From positions 153,308,726-153,372,725 of the forward strand of contig NC_088780.1 in NCBI RefSeq assembly GCF_958450345.1: a DNA stretch of 64,000 nucleotides, given 5' to 3'. Of the stretch, positions 1 to 11,110 are shown piece after piece; position 1 is the first letter of the stretch, and the number at the start of each line of letters is the position of its first letter. This DNA is from Calliphora vicina. Taxonomy: Eukaryota > Arthropoda > Insecta > Diptera > Calliphoridae. The translations under genes were made by a program, and so were the position numbers. Under the pieces are notes generated by a model, which saw nothing but the letters and a program-made list of their open reading frames with translations, ran no database searches and was not told where the DNA came from.

Positions 1-197
1 TAATTAGAGGGTATAAATTAGGAGTGCCAGTTTTATTTTTACAAAAAGCAGGGCAATTTAAAAATATGTGAAAAATGGCGGTATTTTCAAAACTTAAACA
101 GGACAAAATATAATAAATTATACCTCAACTATCTTAAAACTATAATCTAAATCTTATAATAGAGTTAAATTAAAGAAAATTTCGTCCTGTATAAAAA

Positions 198-873
198 ATT
201 TATTCAAAGTATTGGCCATTGTTAGCTATGGCGTTTTCCCATATTTCTGGCAACATATGGATTCCGAGCCAAAAGAATTGCACATCTTTTGAGGCCAAGA
301 ACGAATCAAGCCAATATCGGATACTCTGTTCCCAAGTGAATCGTTCTGCTTTAATCGAAACAAATAGTAGTCCGAAGGGGCAATTTTTGGACTATAAAGC
401 GGATGAAGCAAAACTTCCTAACCACTTTTTTTTAAATAGTTTTAACAGGTACTGCACCATTTCAGACATAAAAAATCGTCTTTCAAGATGTCTCGGCTTC
501 AATTCGTATTTCCCTGCTTTTAGATGAATCCTGCTTCCTGCAAACGTATTGAAATTGCTGATTGAGTAGCTCCCAATGATTTCGCAAGCTCTTGTTGCAA
601 CTACCTTCATTGAGTAATGCCTCCAATTCATGGATTTCAAACCACTTCAGAACCGAACAAACCATCTATCGCACATTGAAACCGATGGAACACATTCATC
701 ATAAACTTTTCTGAGTAATCGGTGTGCTTCAGCGGCACTTTTTTCAAATTAAAGAAGTAAAGCAAAACATCCCGCATATGACGCTTACTTGGCACAAAAT
801 TCGATATTTACGAAGTAAAACGAAATTTTATATGCGGGAAGTTTAAATTTACGACCTGTATTTTAGTCACGGA
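198..873 (-). pseudogene. Decayed mauritiana-type mariner transposase
   Basis: Remnant of a Tc1/mariner-superfamily transposase, read on the minus strand from about 830 down to 198. The N-terminal part is recognisable (motif KSAAEAHRLL followed by a helix-turn-helix-like stretch), then a piece around LKPRHLERRF, and finally the C-terminus, with SPKIAPSDYYLF carrying the third catalytic Asp and an ending in NNGQYFE before a stop. The middle, holding the first two catalytic Asp residues, is deleted, and there are stops and frameshifts, so the copy is dead. The ending resembles the mauritiana (Mos1) subfamily. The 5' side runs into the hAT-like insertion at 874, and about 20 bases resume after 1461. 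Family assignment is secure; the exact element ends are not. Confidence 0.85.
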
Positions 874-1453
874 CAGGGATGCCAAGTACTTTTTATGGCT
901 GTCCCCAACCAAAATTAAAAATGTCCCCAAATATTATTTTTCTTGATATTTTTACAAAAACTAAACTTCATGTTAAAATATTAAAATGTTCTTTCAAACC
1001 ATAATTCTTATGAATTAGTCAAAGTTTCTTATAAAAATATTAATTCCAATTGGTTGATCATTTTTATCCACTGCATCTCGTAACACATGGAGCTGAGAAT
1101 AACCGATTATAAATTCCATCTAAATTTGTTTTGATCTGCACATAAAATTCCACAATTAGAAAATTTTTGAAGATACTGATTTGGATTTAAAGATTGTATC
1201 ATATTATGATACGTATGTACATTAAATAACATTAAACGTCTCCATTTTCAATTCAAAGAACATGAAATAAAGTTCAAATATTGGTATCTTATTACCGAAA
1301 AAACCTATCCGAAATAATTTATCCCCATAAAATCTCCGAAAGATTTTAATATATCCCCAATACAATCCCTAGTCCCCAAAAGAAATTTTCTGTCCCCAAA
1401 ATCCTTACAAAATCCCCATCTTTGGGGACAAATCCCCAACACTGGCAAGCCTG
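874..1453. mobile_element. Non-autonomous hAT-like element with GTCCCCAA subterminal repeats
   Basis: Termini CAGGGATGCCA at the left and TGGCAAGCCTG at the right form imperfect inverted repeats. They are flanked by an identical 8-bp duplication GTCACGGA (866-873 and 1454-1461), the hallmark of hAT transposition. Both ends carry many copies of a CCCCAA motif (for example GTCCCCAA near 900 and 925, and several between 1320 and 1430). These resemble the subterminal transposase-binding arrays of hAT elements. No transposase is visible. The element sits in the 5' flank of a mariner remnant, so it is younger than that copy. Confidence 0.85.
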
Positions 1454-1461
1454 GTCACGGA

Positions 1462-2738
1462 CTAAAAAACCGAAATTCAGCAATAAAATTACCTTTAAGG
1501 AAGACTTAACATGTCATGGAGTGGCCATCTCGTATAATTCTAATGTTTATTAACTTTTTATTAAATTCTTTAATAAAATCTAGCCCTAAAGCAAAAATAT
1601 CTTAAGTGCATAACAACAAACTTTACAGAAGAAGCTTTTTTGTGTTTGTTTACATATTTTAATTCAATGTTTTAATATGGGCGATGTGCATTTACGCTAA
1701 AATTATATTTGGTATACCCCTATGAAATTTCAACAAATTTTATAAACGAAGCCAAATTTTCGATTTACATTAATAAATAAAATTCGAATGTATTGTTAAT
1801 TAAGATATTTTCGCTATTAGGGCTCGATTGTTTCTACTTTATTTATAATTGGAAAATAAGTTATAATGCGAATTCTGTTCAATATGTTTTGACCGATAGT
1901 GTATGTACATTTGTATTATATATTATGTGTTTCATAAATTTTGATTATTTATTATTTTCTATAAATGCCCTGTAGTTTTAAGTATATTTAGCTAAAAATG
2001 CTACTAAAATACCTTTGAATCCACTGGTATCCTTTTAATTTTTCGTTTTAAAGAACTTTTCCACGACTTTCTTTTTGATTTTTTCAGAAAAGCTAACTAT
2101 TGCCTCTCCCACAATGACAATTTTTAATGCATTCATAATTCAAAATCGTACCAAATACAATATTAATGGTAACAAATTCGTCAACATAAAACTCTAGTTA
2201 CATGAACTGCAGGATGTGTATTTCTACATAAATTTACTTATACAAAATAACTTACATGCGTATAAATAAAATTAACATATTTATTAATTAATTTGATATG
2301 TATGTGTGTGCGTAAAAGTGATAATTATTTTTAATTAATAATTATAAATGGATGTCATATTTTAGTGAGATGCAAAAATAATGAATATTAAATGAGGTCA
2401 CGTCACAAAAAATTGTGTTTTTTTTTTCTTAAATTATTATCACATGGTGCTAATTTTCTGCTTAAATTTATTTATTTATTATTTTTATTTAAATAAAGCA
2501 AAGTAAATATTTATGTTGATGATACAAAAATTAAAATTTAATACTTTATTAAGCCTTTAATATTCGGACTTAACACATGTACTTAACACATAAGTTTCAT
2601 TTAACCACAAGTTAACTCACAATGCGTTAGTTAATTCTTTGCCTTTTTCTCTCTACAATGTTGGTTTATTTGTGCATCAGCTTTGACTGACCAATAATTC
2701 AGTTCAATATTTATCGAGTAGAAGTCAGTTGTAAGAAA
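1462..2738. other. AT-rich spacer, nothing recognised
   Basis: Apart from the last bases of the mariner flank, this stretch is AT-rich with no convincing open frame, inverted termini or repeated block found elsewhere in the window. It is probably intergenic or upstream intron of the PDZ-RING gene. Confidence 0.6.
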
Positions 2739-4158
2739 AACAATTAAGAGTGTTATATTCGGCTATGCCGAGTCTTATATATCCACCAACAATATGTCAC
2801 AATAAAATATGTCTCTGGTATATTATCGACCAATCCTCACAAGGTATAAAGATTAAGGTTAATATAAAACGTGTTTATGTCCAATTTCATCAAGATGTTG
2901 ATTATTAAAAGACAATTATGAATGCTCAAGTCATTTTCTAAGGCGGATCTTATATGGGAACTATTGACAATTTTCCCCATAATTTACAGTATAATTTCAG
3001 AATACTTAGAACAAATTTATACAAAATTTCATGAGGAATGTCGCATAATAAAAATAATTATGAATTCTCATGACAGTAATCCGTTGGGACATTTGTATTG
3101 ATGCTACGCGCAGAGAAAAAACATGGTTCGACATGGTTACGACAACTATACTATGTTCTTTGTAACAATATATTGTTGTCATAAACATATAATTGGTGTT
3201 TTAATTTAATTTCAATCATATTTTAGTTAGTGTAAACGTTTATATTTTTATCGCAATTATAAATATGAATATGGTTTTCAGACAACTAAATAATGATAAA
3301 TATGTAAACATATTATTATGTACGTCCATTAAATGTTAAGTTTTTATACGCGTAGTCATAATATGTTTAAGATGTAAACAGAATGTGTTTACAACAACTA
3401 AATAATAATAAATAGGTAAACATATTATATTATGTTGTCATAATATGTTTAAGAAGCAAACAAAATATATTTACTTTTAATAGACTTTTTACCCACCATT
3501 TGTGAGTGTTGGTGTTTGTCTAAGATATGTTATTTTTACAAGTAAATTTTGAGTGTCTGTAATTCTCATTCGCTCTATTATTCGTATATTATCTTTAACT
3601 TTGCTAGAGCGAATAGCAATAAATTTCAATTTATTAATAATATTTTAATTGGGAATTTAGTACTTTAAAACTAAAACCTATTAAAATCAAATTTTGTATT
3701 TCTAAAAATAAATTTTAATAATAATATGATTACTTTAGATCATAATATGATTTAATTGGGTCATAAATATGATTACTTTGTGTCATATTAAGATTTATTT
3801 ATATCATAATATATTTATTTCAGACCATGTTATGATTAATTTGTATCATAATTTGATTATTTCAGAACATATTATGATATTTAATGATACTAATAATGAT
3901 CATAATATGTTTCGTACTACAAGCATTAATCTGATCCACAACCATGTTTTTTCTCTGCGTGTAGGTGAAATCATGGACCGACATTGGCGATTTTCAATAC
4001 CAAACAAACCTTATCAACTGAGAGTATTTGTAACTCCTTTCATTTTCAAAAGACAGACGGACGACATAGTTAGATCGGCAATTTTTTGGTTCTACCACCA
4101 ATATTTCGAAATGGCAAAACCAATATACCCCTTATCCTTTTTGATGGTGGGTATAATA
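2739..4158 (+). repeat. Interspersed repeat, family R1 copy, interrupted
   Basis: Begins AACAATTAAGAGTG followed by a short hairpin (TCGGCTATGCCGA) and ends GGTGGGTATAATAAA. The same 5' start (AACAAGTAAGAG, then a CGGC..GCCG hairpin) recurs at 18069 on plus, and in reverse ending at 50115 and 62336. This marks a dispersed family here called R1. The body from 2830 to 3100 and 3964 to 4050 matches 61925-62336 in reverse. The copy is interrupted by a separate element at 3107-3961. No protein is recognisable and the class is unknown. Confidence 0.7.
3107..3961. mobile_element. TA-flanked MITE-like element with CRCGCAGAGAAAA ends
   Basis: Left end CGCGCAGAGAAAAAACATGG and right end CCATGTTTTTTCTCTGCGTG are inverted repeats, each bordered by TA (3105-3106 and 3962-3963), consistent with a Tc1/mariner-like TA duplication. 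The interior is non-coding and dominated by reiterated, self-complementary motifs of the type CATAATATG and ATCATAATATGATTA. It is inserted in an R1 repeat. Terminal bases are shared with the elements at 24328, 25471 and 40289, although the interiors mostly differ. Confidence 0.8.
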
Positions 4159-4627
4159 AATAGCTCATCTGCATAATTTTTGAATTACTTTAAATGTCAG
4201 TTGTAAATGAATTAGCAATAATTTATCCTAATTGTGAGTTAGCTCATAAAAGTGCGAATCACGGGTTTAACATGCAATTTTTGTATTTTAATTTTGTGTT
4301 CTAATACTGAATGTGTTAAAATTATATATCGACTATTAAACTGTTTTGATTTGAAGCAAATGTGTTTATTTTATTATTATTATTTGTATGTTCTAAATCA
4401 CACGTCATTTCTTAATGACTACTACACCGTAATTAGCACTCATTTTCCGCATATTAACAGCATTAAAGGAATAATTTCTCAAGTACTATTGTTAAGATTA
4501 TGAATTTAAGCTTCATGGCGAAAGATGTGAGACAAAACTTGTCACGTAATACGTTTTATGGCGGGTAATTTTAATAATATAAACAGTTTTCTTTTCAAAT
4601 TTATAAGGGAGCTATGACTAATTATTA
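4159..4627. other. Spacer, nothing recognised
   Basis: AT-rich sequence with only short chance open frames; no repeat or terminus was recognised. Confidence 0.5.
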
Positions 4628-5345
4628 GGGTATTCAATCGATTAACCGTTAATCGGTTAACCGATTAATTTTGGACGGTTAACTGTTCGAATAATTTAAA
4701 ATTGCCGATTTTCAAATAACAAATAAACCGATTAATTTGTGTCGATTAACCGATTAACCGAAATTCCTTATTTTGCACTTTAACTTAGTTTTTTGTATTT
4801 ATTTTTCCGTTTCCGTTTCAATTCTAATACATATACAAAATTCAAATTAAAATTACATATTTTTTCAAACATCCAAGAAACATGTTTAGTTAGTATAACA
4901 ACTGACATATTTATTATACATGTATTTCAAACTTTGTTCGAAATACAGAACTTATCGAAACTATTAAAAGTATTCAAAATCTAAAACAATTCAAAAAGTA
5001 CTCTAATGGTATAATGAAGGATTTCATATGCTTAGAAAAAATTAAAAAAGAAATGAGATATTGGATATTCTTTATCATGCTTTCGATACAATCTAAAGAA
5101 AAAAATCTTTTAAAAGGAAAACATTTAAATTATATCCTTTTTTTAAAAGATTATTTGATCTCACTAAAGTACTAAAAAAACTCACATGTGTATACAAAAA
5201 GGATCTTAAATACCATATTTGCTATTATATTTTGGTTGAATTGTTATGTTTTGTTAGTTTTTTATGTTTTTGTACACAAAATTCGTGGTGGTATTTTGAA
5301 TTTAAAATTCAAATAGAAATTATTCGATTAATCGAATAATTTAAA
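4628..5345. repeat. Possible hAT-like MITE with CGATTAACCG clusters
   Basis: Starts TAGGGTATTCAATCGATTAACCG and holds a cluster of self-complementary CGATTAACCG/CGGTTAATCG motifs to about 4770, with one more ATTCGATTAATCGAAT at 5323-5338. A TAGGG start with reiterated subterminal motifs suggests a hAT-type element, but a matching right terminus and duplication were not found. The right end may have been replaced by the repeat fragment that follows. Confidence 0.4.
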
Positions 5346-5356
5346 ATTTATGTACA

Positions 5357-5510
5357 AGGTTTGCAGGCACGGACGGACATCGCTTAATCGACTCAGAAAG
5401 TGATGGATATACTTTAAGGTGGGTGTATAACCTTCACCCCACTATGGTGAAGGGTAGTTGATTTCAACATACAGACGGGCATGGCTATATCGACTCCGCT
5501 ATATAATAAC
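5357..5510 (+). repeat. Fused fragments of R2- and R1-type 3' ends
   Basis: Contains the string GACGGACATCGCTTAATCG and CACCCCACTATGGTGAAGGG, found at the 3' ends of the R2 copies (7362-8112, 12166-12813). It is followed by TTGATTTCAACATACAGACG and GGCTATATCGA, found in the R1 copy near 18595-18630. It looks like a truncated or recombined repeat tail. Confidence 0.6.
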
Positions 5511-6851
5511 TATCCAAAATCGTAAATGAAAAATGTACTAGAATTGTAAAAAAATATTAAAAATACGACTTAATTTCTTCAAAAATTGCAATGTTTTTCT
5601 TATTTTTTTTTACCTTAACCTATGACAATCCATTACTCACTATTTTGCTTATTTTGTTAATAAAAAAAATCAGAATGCTTGTGAAAAAACATTTACATTC
5701 TTTACATATTTGTGAAGGAAATGTCAAAAAACCAACTGCACATTTGAAAAACTGTTTATTTCATTTTTCCGTATCTACTAAATTCTTTGCTAATGACTTC
5801 CACCACATTTTTATTTTTTATTTTTTTTTGTTCAAAAAATAACTTGTATTGTAAATAGAAAAATAAACAAGGTCAAGTTCAAAATTAAATACAAAATGTT
5901 AAATGTTAATAACTAAATACCTATGTACCTATGGTGGTTTTTATGAATAGAAATGTGTAAACTACAACAAAGTGTACGGATATACTTACACTCAAATGCA
6001 TTTACAAAACATCACAAAAATACACCAATTCAAAAACACTGAAATCCAGTTTTAATATACTAAATTGTGGGGGTAATATAACTGCTTACAAAATCATTCG
6101 ATTTAAGAAAAACGCTAAGTTAGTAACAGTGTTAAAAGAAACATGTTGCTGAACTCTAGAAATAATTGCTTTGCTCAAGAGAGCTAATAACAACGACAAC
6201 CGTTAACTTTGTTGTGGTTATGTTAACATACAATTGTGTGTATGTTAACATTAAATCGAGGTTGGTAATAACGTTATTTGCTGATAATAGTGTTTGACAT
6301 TTACTTTGATAATGTTAAATTAACATTAAAAGTTGTGTTTTCGTAACATAGGAAAATATGAATGAGTCTGTAAAATAGTTATTTTTGTGCGCATTTTTGT
6401 TCGCAGTTACAAATATTGTACGGTATATAATTCTATATATATTTGAATGGATGATGTTTAACATTTTTAGTGGTTTATAATTTATTGACAACTTTTCAAT
6501 ATGTTTTATTTTTTCTTTATAAACTTACACATACATTCAGCCAAAAATAGTTTGTGGTGCACGTCATTTTAGGATTTTTTTCTTAGTTTTTTCTATTGAT
6601 GTAAGAAATGCATTAACTATACTACTAGCAAAAACATTATTTTTTTTCGTTTTCCGTTGCATTTTAAAAAGTTCACTTCACTCTTGTATATTTTAATACC
6701 ACTTTTGGCAGGACATGTTTTTGATACTTTTACTTACCTGTTTTATTTTTATATTTTTTTTTTTTTGGAAGAGAACTTCTTTTACTTGTTGTTATTTTTT
6801 TGTGATTTTCATTTCAGTTTTATATATTTTTTGTGCATCTTTCCTTGACAG
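5511..6851 (+). other. Probable intron of the PDZ-RING gene
   Basis: Non-coding AT-rich sequence upstream of the PDZ exon. It ends in a pyrimidine-rich tract and the acceptor CTTTCCTTGACAG at 6839-6851. No upstream exon encoding the first half of the PDZ domain was found between here and the window start, so that exon probably lies outside the window. Confidence 0.6.
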
Positions 6852-6974
6852 GTTAATGGCTGTGATGTATTGGGTTTGCGTATCACGGAAATTGCAAAAT
6901 TGGTAAAATCCTCACAACATCAAGTCACGTTATTACTCTGGAGTACCAACTGTAATACTAAATGTGATGAAGAG
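6852..6974 (+). CDS. Internal exon: C-terminal half of a PDZ domain
   Basis: A 41-codon open exon bounded by a pyrimidine-rich acceptor (TTGACAG) and a consensus donor (GAG/GTAAGA). It starts and ends in phase 0. The peptide begins VNGCDVLGL, continues with helix ITEIAKLVKSS and ends with strand QVTLLLW, then a Cys-containing tail STNCNTKCDEE. This is the end of a PDZ fold: strand after the VNG turn, the alphaB helix, and the last beta strand. At the alphaB1 position, where class I PDZ domains carry His, the residue appears to be Ile, so class I ligand preference is not expected. The exon is in phase with the RING exon beginning at 9716, so the two probably encode one protein. PDZ domains bind C-terminal peptides and could supply target recognition to the ligase. 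The first half of the domain is not in the window. Seen: splice sites, frame and motif. Inferred: joining to the RING exon. Confidence 0.75.
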
Positions 6975-7297
6975 GTAAGAAAAAAAACACGATGTTATAT
7001 ATACTATAATAAACTATTATTTCTTGCACTATAAGAATAAATATGAGTATGTCAAGACCGATCAAGAAGATAGCCTACGTAAAATTAAGACTAGGCCTGG
7101 GTAATTTACTTCGAAAAGCTTTTGAATGATGATTTATTTTAATTCACTTAGGATCAAATGAGAGAAGAATTTTCATAAAAAATTATAAATAAAATAAATA
7201 GAAAAATTACACTGCCCAACAGCATTTTTGGAACAGAATAGCGACAATATTATAAGGTAAATGACTTCCGTAAAATTCATAAATGCGTGTAATTTTT
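6975..7297 (+). other. Intron start, nothing recognised
   Basis: First part of the 2.7 kb intron between the PDZ and RING exons; AT-rich, with no repeat recognised before 7298. Confidence 0.5.
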
Positions 7298-8820
7298 TAT
7301 AGGGATGAGATAACTGTTAGCAAGTTGCTTTTATAGTAGTCGATTTTTCATCTGCATATCTAACAAGTATGAAAGTATGGTCGGTCAAGCCCGACCATAT
7401 AATACCCTACACCAAGTAAATGAGTAAAAACATTTTTCTTTTAAAATATCAATAATTTATATTTTTGAGTGATTTTCGGAAGTGGGCCTTAATGAGAGCT
7501 ATGACCAATTATGGACCGATCACCATAAAATTAGGTCGTGTGATTTATGTCTATATTAAAGTTAACTATGTTGAATTTTGTGTGTATACCAAAATTTTTA
7601 AGCGATTTATGCACGTTAAAGTGATTTTCGGAAGCGGGTCTATATGGGAGCTATGACTAATTATGGACCGATCGTAACAAAATTTGGTGACATGAATTTT
7701 GTATATATAAAACTTATTTGGAGCGAAATTTGTGTAGATACATATATAAATTAAACATTTATGAACGATAAAGTCCAATTTCGAGGGGACATTTATGGGG
7801 GCTAGGTGAAATAATGGACCGATTTCAGCCAGTTTCAATAGGCTTGGTCCTTGGGCCGAAAAAGTAATATGTACCAAATTTGATCGAAATATCTTCAAAA
7901 TTGCGACCTGTACTCTGCGCACAAGGTTTACATGGACAGCCAGCCAACCAGACGGACGGACGGACGGACGGACGGACATCGTTTAATCGACTCAGAAAGT
8001 GATTCTAAGTCGATCGGTATAAAGGTGGGTGTTAGACTAATATTTTTGGGCGTTACAAACATTTGCACAAACGCATAATACCCTCCCCACTATGGTGGTG
8101 TAGGGTATAAAAAACTAAAAAGAGATCGAGCTAAATTAAAAAAAATAAATAAATAAACCTAAATAACTCTTGACCTAAAAGTGATAACCTACATATGTAC
8201 ACATATCTTTTATAGATCTTGTCTAGGACTATTAATATTTTAAATACCAGCTCATTCGGATTATAAATAGATTTTTGCGATTTTTTTTTAAATGTGAGAC
8301 CAACTTGTGGTATCTTTGGATACCCCCACTGAAATTTTCCTGCAAACAGTTTCGTAGAATATTTAATCCTTAAATGTCCTGTTTGCAAGGACTTTTAATT
8401 TTTTCGAAAAAAAGTGTTAAATTGACTCCTAAATTGAGGAGATAGAGGGTTGAGATCTTCCACAATAACAATCCCCATAAAATTCCACAATATAACTCTG
8501 ACAATAAGGATTTTCGTAGACATTAACTTACAATATTTTTTTCAGTTTGTATAATGCTCCCTTCGATCAAAAAATGAAAACTTTGACCCACTGTAAAAAA
8601 ACAATTCAGACCAGCTGGACTATATTCTACAAAAATGATCTTAACATGCCCTTTCAGAATTATAGGGTCGCTGTTCTGTTCCAATCAAAAAGTCTCAATT
8701 TGAAATGTTTGTTTTTTAACAAAATGTTCCTTGTTTGCGAGGCTCACAGTTTTGAATATCGAGATTTGGGAGACCCCACAATTCCCAAAATTCTTGCAAT
8801 ATTCAATAATAACTACTGAT
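7298..8820 (+). repeat. Interspersed repeat R3, interrupted by R2
   Basis: Two blocks, 7298-7361 and about 8113-8820, match 53835-54790 in order, and the latter part also matches 27083-27440. Shared strings include GAGATAACT..TAGCAAGTTG, AACCTAAATA.CTCTTGA and CCACAATATAACTCTGACAA. The middle is occupied by the R2 insertion. No protein or terminal repeats were recognised; the class is unknown. Confidence 0.7.
7362..8112 (+). repeat. Interspersed repeat R2, full-length-looking copy
   Basis: Starts AACAAGTATGAAAGTATGG, followed by a hairpin GGTCGGTCAAGCCCGACC, and ends GGTGGTGTAGGGTATAAAAA. An inverted copy with the same ends is at 12166-12813 and a fragment at 35975-36197. Near the 3' end there is a GGAC microsatellite (about 7950-7977). 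The asymmetric ends (AACAAGTA at 5', AGGGTATAAAA at 3') resemble R1, so R1 and R2 may be one superfamily. Tandem blocks inside carry a repeated phrase GGGAGCTATGACTAATTATG. No terminal inverted repeats or coding capacity; class unknown. It lies inside R3. Confidence 0.75.
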
Positions 8821-9715
8821 GAATTGAAATATTATATTTTTCAGCTCTTTATTTATTTGACCATGTCCTTTTTTGCGAAGATCAGATACTACCAACTAGA
8901 CATATTTTTGAGGTAAATTTAAAATTTGACAAAATTTTTTCTAAATGCACATATGTCGCTGAAATAATAAAATTAAAGCCTGTTTTGTATGTCTGAATAA
9001 GTTCTCAATTACTTTGTACAGGACATTTTGTTTCTAAAAATATTAAAAATCAAATTTTTGGGATTTCGCTTAGTTTTTTTTGGGAATTGTTGATTTTTTA
9101 ATAACAAATATAAAACTATTTTCCAATATGATATTTTGAACCAAAAAGTTTTTATAAATGAGAAAAAATATTTTAAAAATTTATAAGTAAATAATTTATT
9201 GAATAATAAAAAAATTGTATTTGAAAGAAATTTAGCTAAAAACATTTTTGCGGTAAAAAAACAAAAAAAAATAGTTTATAAATGCGAAAATCTCTTAATG
9301 GTAATTTGGTAGACATTGAATATTCGATTCCATATATACAACAACCTTTCGGATCGAATCAAAAACATGAAATTAGGATCGTTTTAAATTTTGCCTATAC
9401 CCGAGGTTTGGGGCATACTGTTCCCGCTCACCGATATTGTAATAGGCCCAAATTTAAAACCAGCCACTTCCCTAGTCAATGGAAGTAGTCGCAATTTTTT
9501 TAATTCCTCCACTGTGAATCATACGATAACAACAAACTCATCTTACTTTCTCTACAAGTATAGGGTACAAAATTGAGGAAATGTAACAGAAAAAAAGAGC
9601 ATTTTTCCTGTTCTTATACATATTTGTTTTTAAAATCTATGTACATGACAAAAAGTCATAAACTATTATGATGTTTTTTTTTTTTTGATTTTCTCTCCCC
9701 AAACAATTTCTTTAG
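8821..9715 (+). other. Intron before the RING exon
   Basis: AT-rich intron ending in a strong pyrimidine tract and the acceptor TTTCTTTAG at 9707-9715. The stretch 9282-9576 is less AT-rich, but its open frames overlap each other and show no motif, so it is not called as an exon. Confidence 0.6.
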
Positions 9716-11110
9716 AGTTTATGTGCGGCACCCATGCCACGTTCGTTGCAAAGACTATCGCTGGTGGTGCAAACGGTTTTAAGTTTAATCGAATGCCCCG
9801 TTTGTCTGGACACGATAACACCACCCGCAATGCAATGTCAAAATGGTCATTTGCTGTGTGTCAATTGTCGTATACATGCTGAAAAGTGTCCAGTGTGCCG
9901 GGATCGTTATTATCCAAGACCGGCTTTAATTGCTGAACAAATACAGTCGGCCATTACAAGTGCTTTCAATTTATGTCGCAATGAAGATAAAGTGCGTCAG
10001 AAAATCTTTGGACGGCACAACAGACAACGACAGATGGTTAAGACAACATTGGAATGTTTGCAGCAAAAGCAACAAAATCAACATCCACTACATAAATCCT
10101 TAACGGCAGACACACAACAACATGGTTGTGAAAAATCTCTAGATGTAAAAACTGCAACTGCAACTACAACAATCAATAGAAAATGTGATAGAAAAGTAAC
10201 AGACAAGTTTTTCAAATGTAGCAGTGGCAACCGAACAACATGCAATAAATTTTTAACAAAACTTTTAAACTCCAAAGCATATTCAATGGAAAATCTAACA
10301 AATGGCCATAATAATAATAACAATAGTGCAACAACAGCAAGAACAACTAACACTAACAACAATTTCAACACTTGCCATACAACGATAACGTCTGCAATAT
10401 CTCAACCTCAATTGTTTGCCATGCAACAACAGCCAAACAGCTCACACAAACACGAGGGTGAATACAGAGCTACACAGCAACAGCAGACATCATCACCATT
10501 ATCATCATCAGTAACAAACACAAATCAATTTAACGATTTTCCCAGAAATGTTGCAAGAAATCATCACTACTTGTTGACACACAAAACTCCCCATCTTAAT
10601 GCTATTGAAAATGATTTGAACATAAATTCAAAACTGTGTTGCAAGCAAATGCCCAACAATAAAATGAAACATTTTTCATTATCATCGGATACAGATTTAA
10701 CGAGAACCAAAGAAAGTATAACATGTCTTTTGGAATCACCCAGCATATTTATGAATGGCACAAATAAAAGGCCCTGTCCACCAGCAGTATGTGAAACATC
10801 ATATGCCACAATACCCAGAGCCATAAAAGTGAGAGAGAAACATTTTATACAACGGACCATGTGTCAAAATGATGTAGTACTACATGGAACCAACAAAGAG
10901 ACGACGTCTTCGGCATTGGCAACAAATTTTCCCAAATCACACAGTTCATCAATGACATCTTTAAATTTAAGTTTAACAATGTCTTCATCAGCTACTCCTT
11001 CTACTGGCTGTTGTTCTTCTTACTGCTGTAGTTGTTCGGCTTCATCGTCTTCTTCAGTAACTCAAAACTGTCAGTCTTCATTGTCAGCATCAACATCAGC
11101 AGCACATTAA
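9716..11110 (+). CDS. Terminal exon: SIAH-type RING finger protein
   Basis: Large exon after acceptor TTTCTTTAG, open in frame from 9716 to a TAA at 11108-11110. The first ATG is at 9734, but the frame is open to the splice site and in phase with the PDZ exon, so the exon is probably internal-to-terminal rather than the start. Numbered from that ATG, the RING is C21-x2-C24-x10-C35-x3-H39-x2-C42-x2-C45-x6-C52-x2-C55. This is the exact spacing of SIAH/Seven-in-absentia RINGs, with the typical QCQNGHLLC core, and it predicts E2-binding ubiquitin ligase activity. A helical segment follows (ALIAEQIQSAITSAFNLC). No SIAH substrate-binding domain is visible. The rest, about residues 95-458, is low complexity: Gln-, Asn/Thr- and His-containing runs, then a Ser-rich tail with a Cys cluster near residue 430. 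The family member is not identified with certainty, so no symbol is given. Alternatively the tail could be partly intron if an internal donor is used. Confidence 0.85.
   Translation, partial: SLCAAPMPRSLQRLSLVVQTVLSLIECPVCLDTITPPAMQCQNGHLLCVNCRIHAEKCPVCRDRYYPRPALIAEQIQSAITSAFNLCRNEDKVRQKIFGRHNRQRQMVKTTLECLQQKQQNQHPLHKSLTADTQQHGCEKSLDVKTATATTTINRKCDRKVTDKFFKCSSGNRTTCNKFLTKLLNSKAYSMENLTNGHNNNNNSATTARTTNTNNNFNTCHTTITSAISQPQLFAMQQQPNSSHKHEGEYRATQQQQTSSPLSSSVTNTNQFNDFPRNVARNHHYLLTHKTPHLNAIENDLNINSKLCCKQMPNNKMKHFSLSSDTDLTRTKESITCLLESPSIFMNGTNKRPCPPAVCETSYATIPRAIKVREKHFIQRTMCQNDVVLHGTNKETTSSALATNFPKSHSSSMTSLNLSLTMSSSATPSTGCCSSYCCSCSASSSSSVTQNCQSSLSASTSAAH

Noticed and set aside
9282..9576. Exon between the PDZ and RING exons
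   Set aside because: Two overlapping frames are open, but neither has splice sites in phase with the flanking exons or any recognisable domain.
10078..10860. Minus-strand open frames opposite the RING exon
   Set aside because: They are shadow frames caused by the biased composition of the plus-strand coding exon; no motif.
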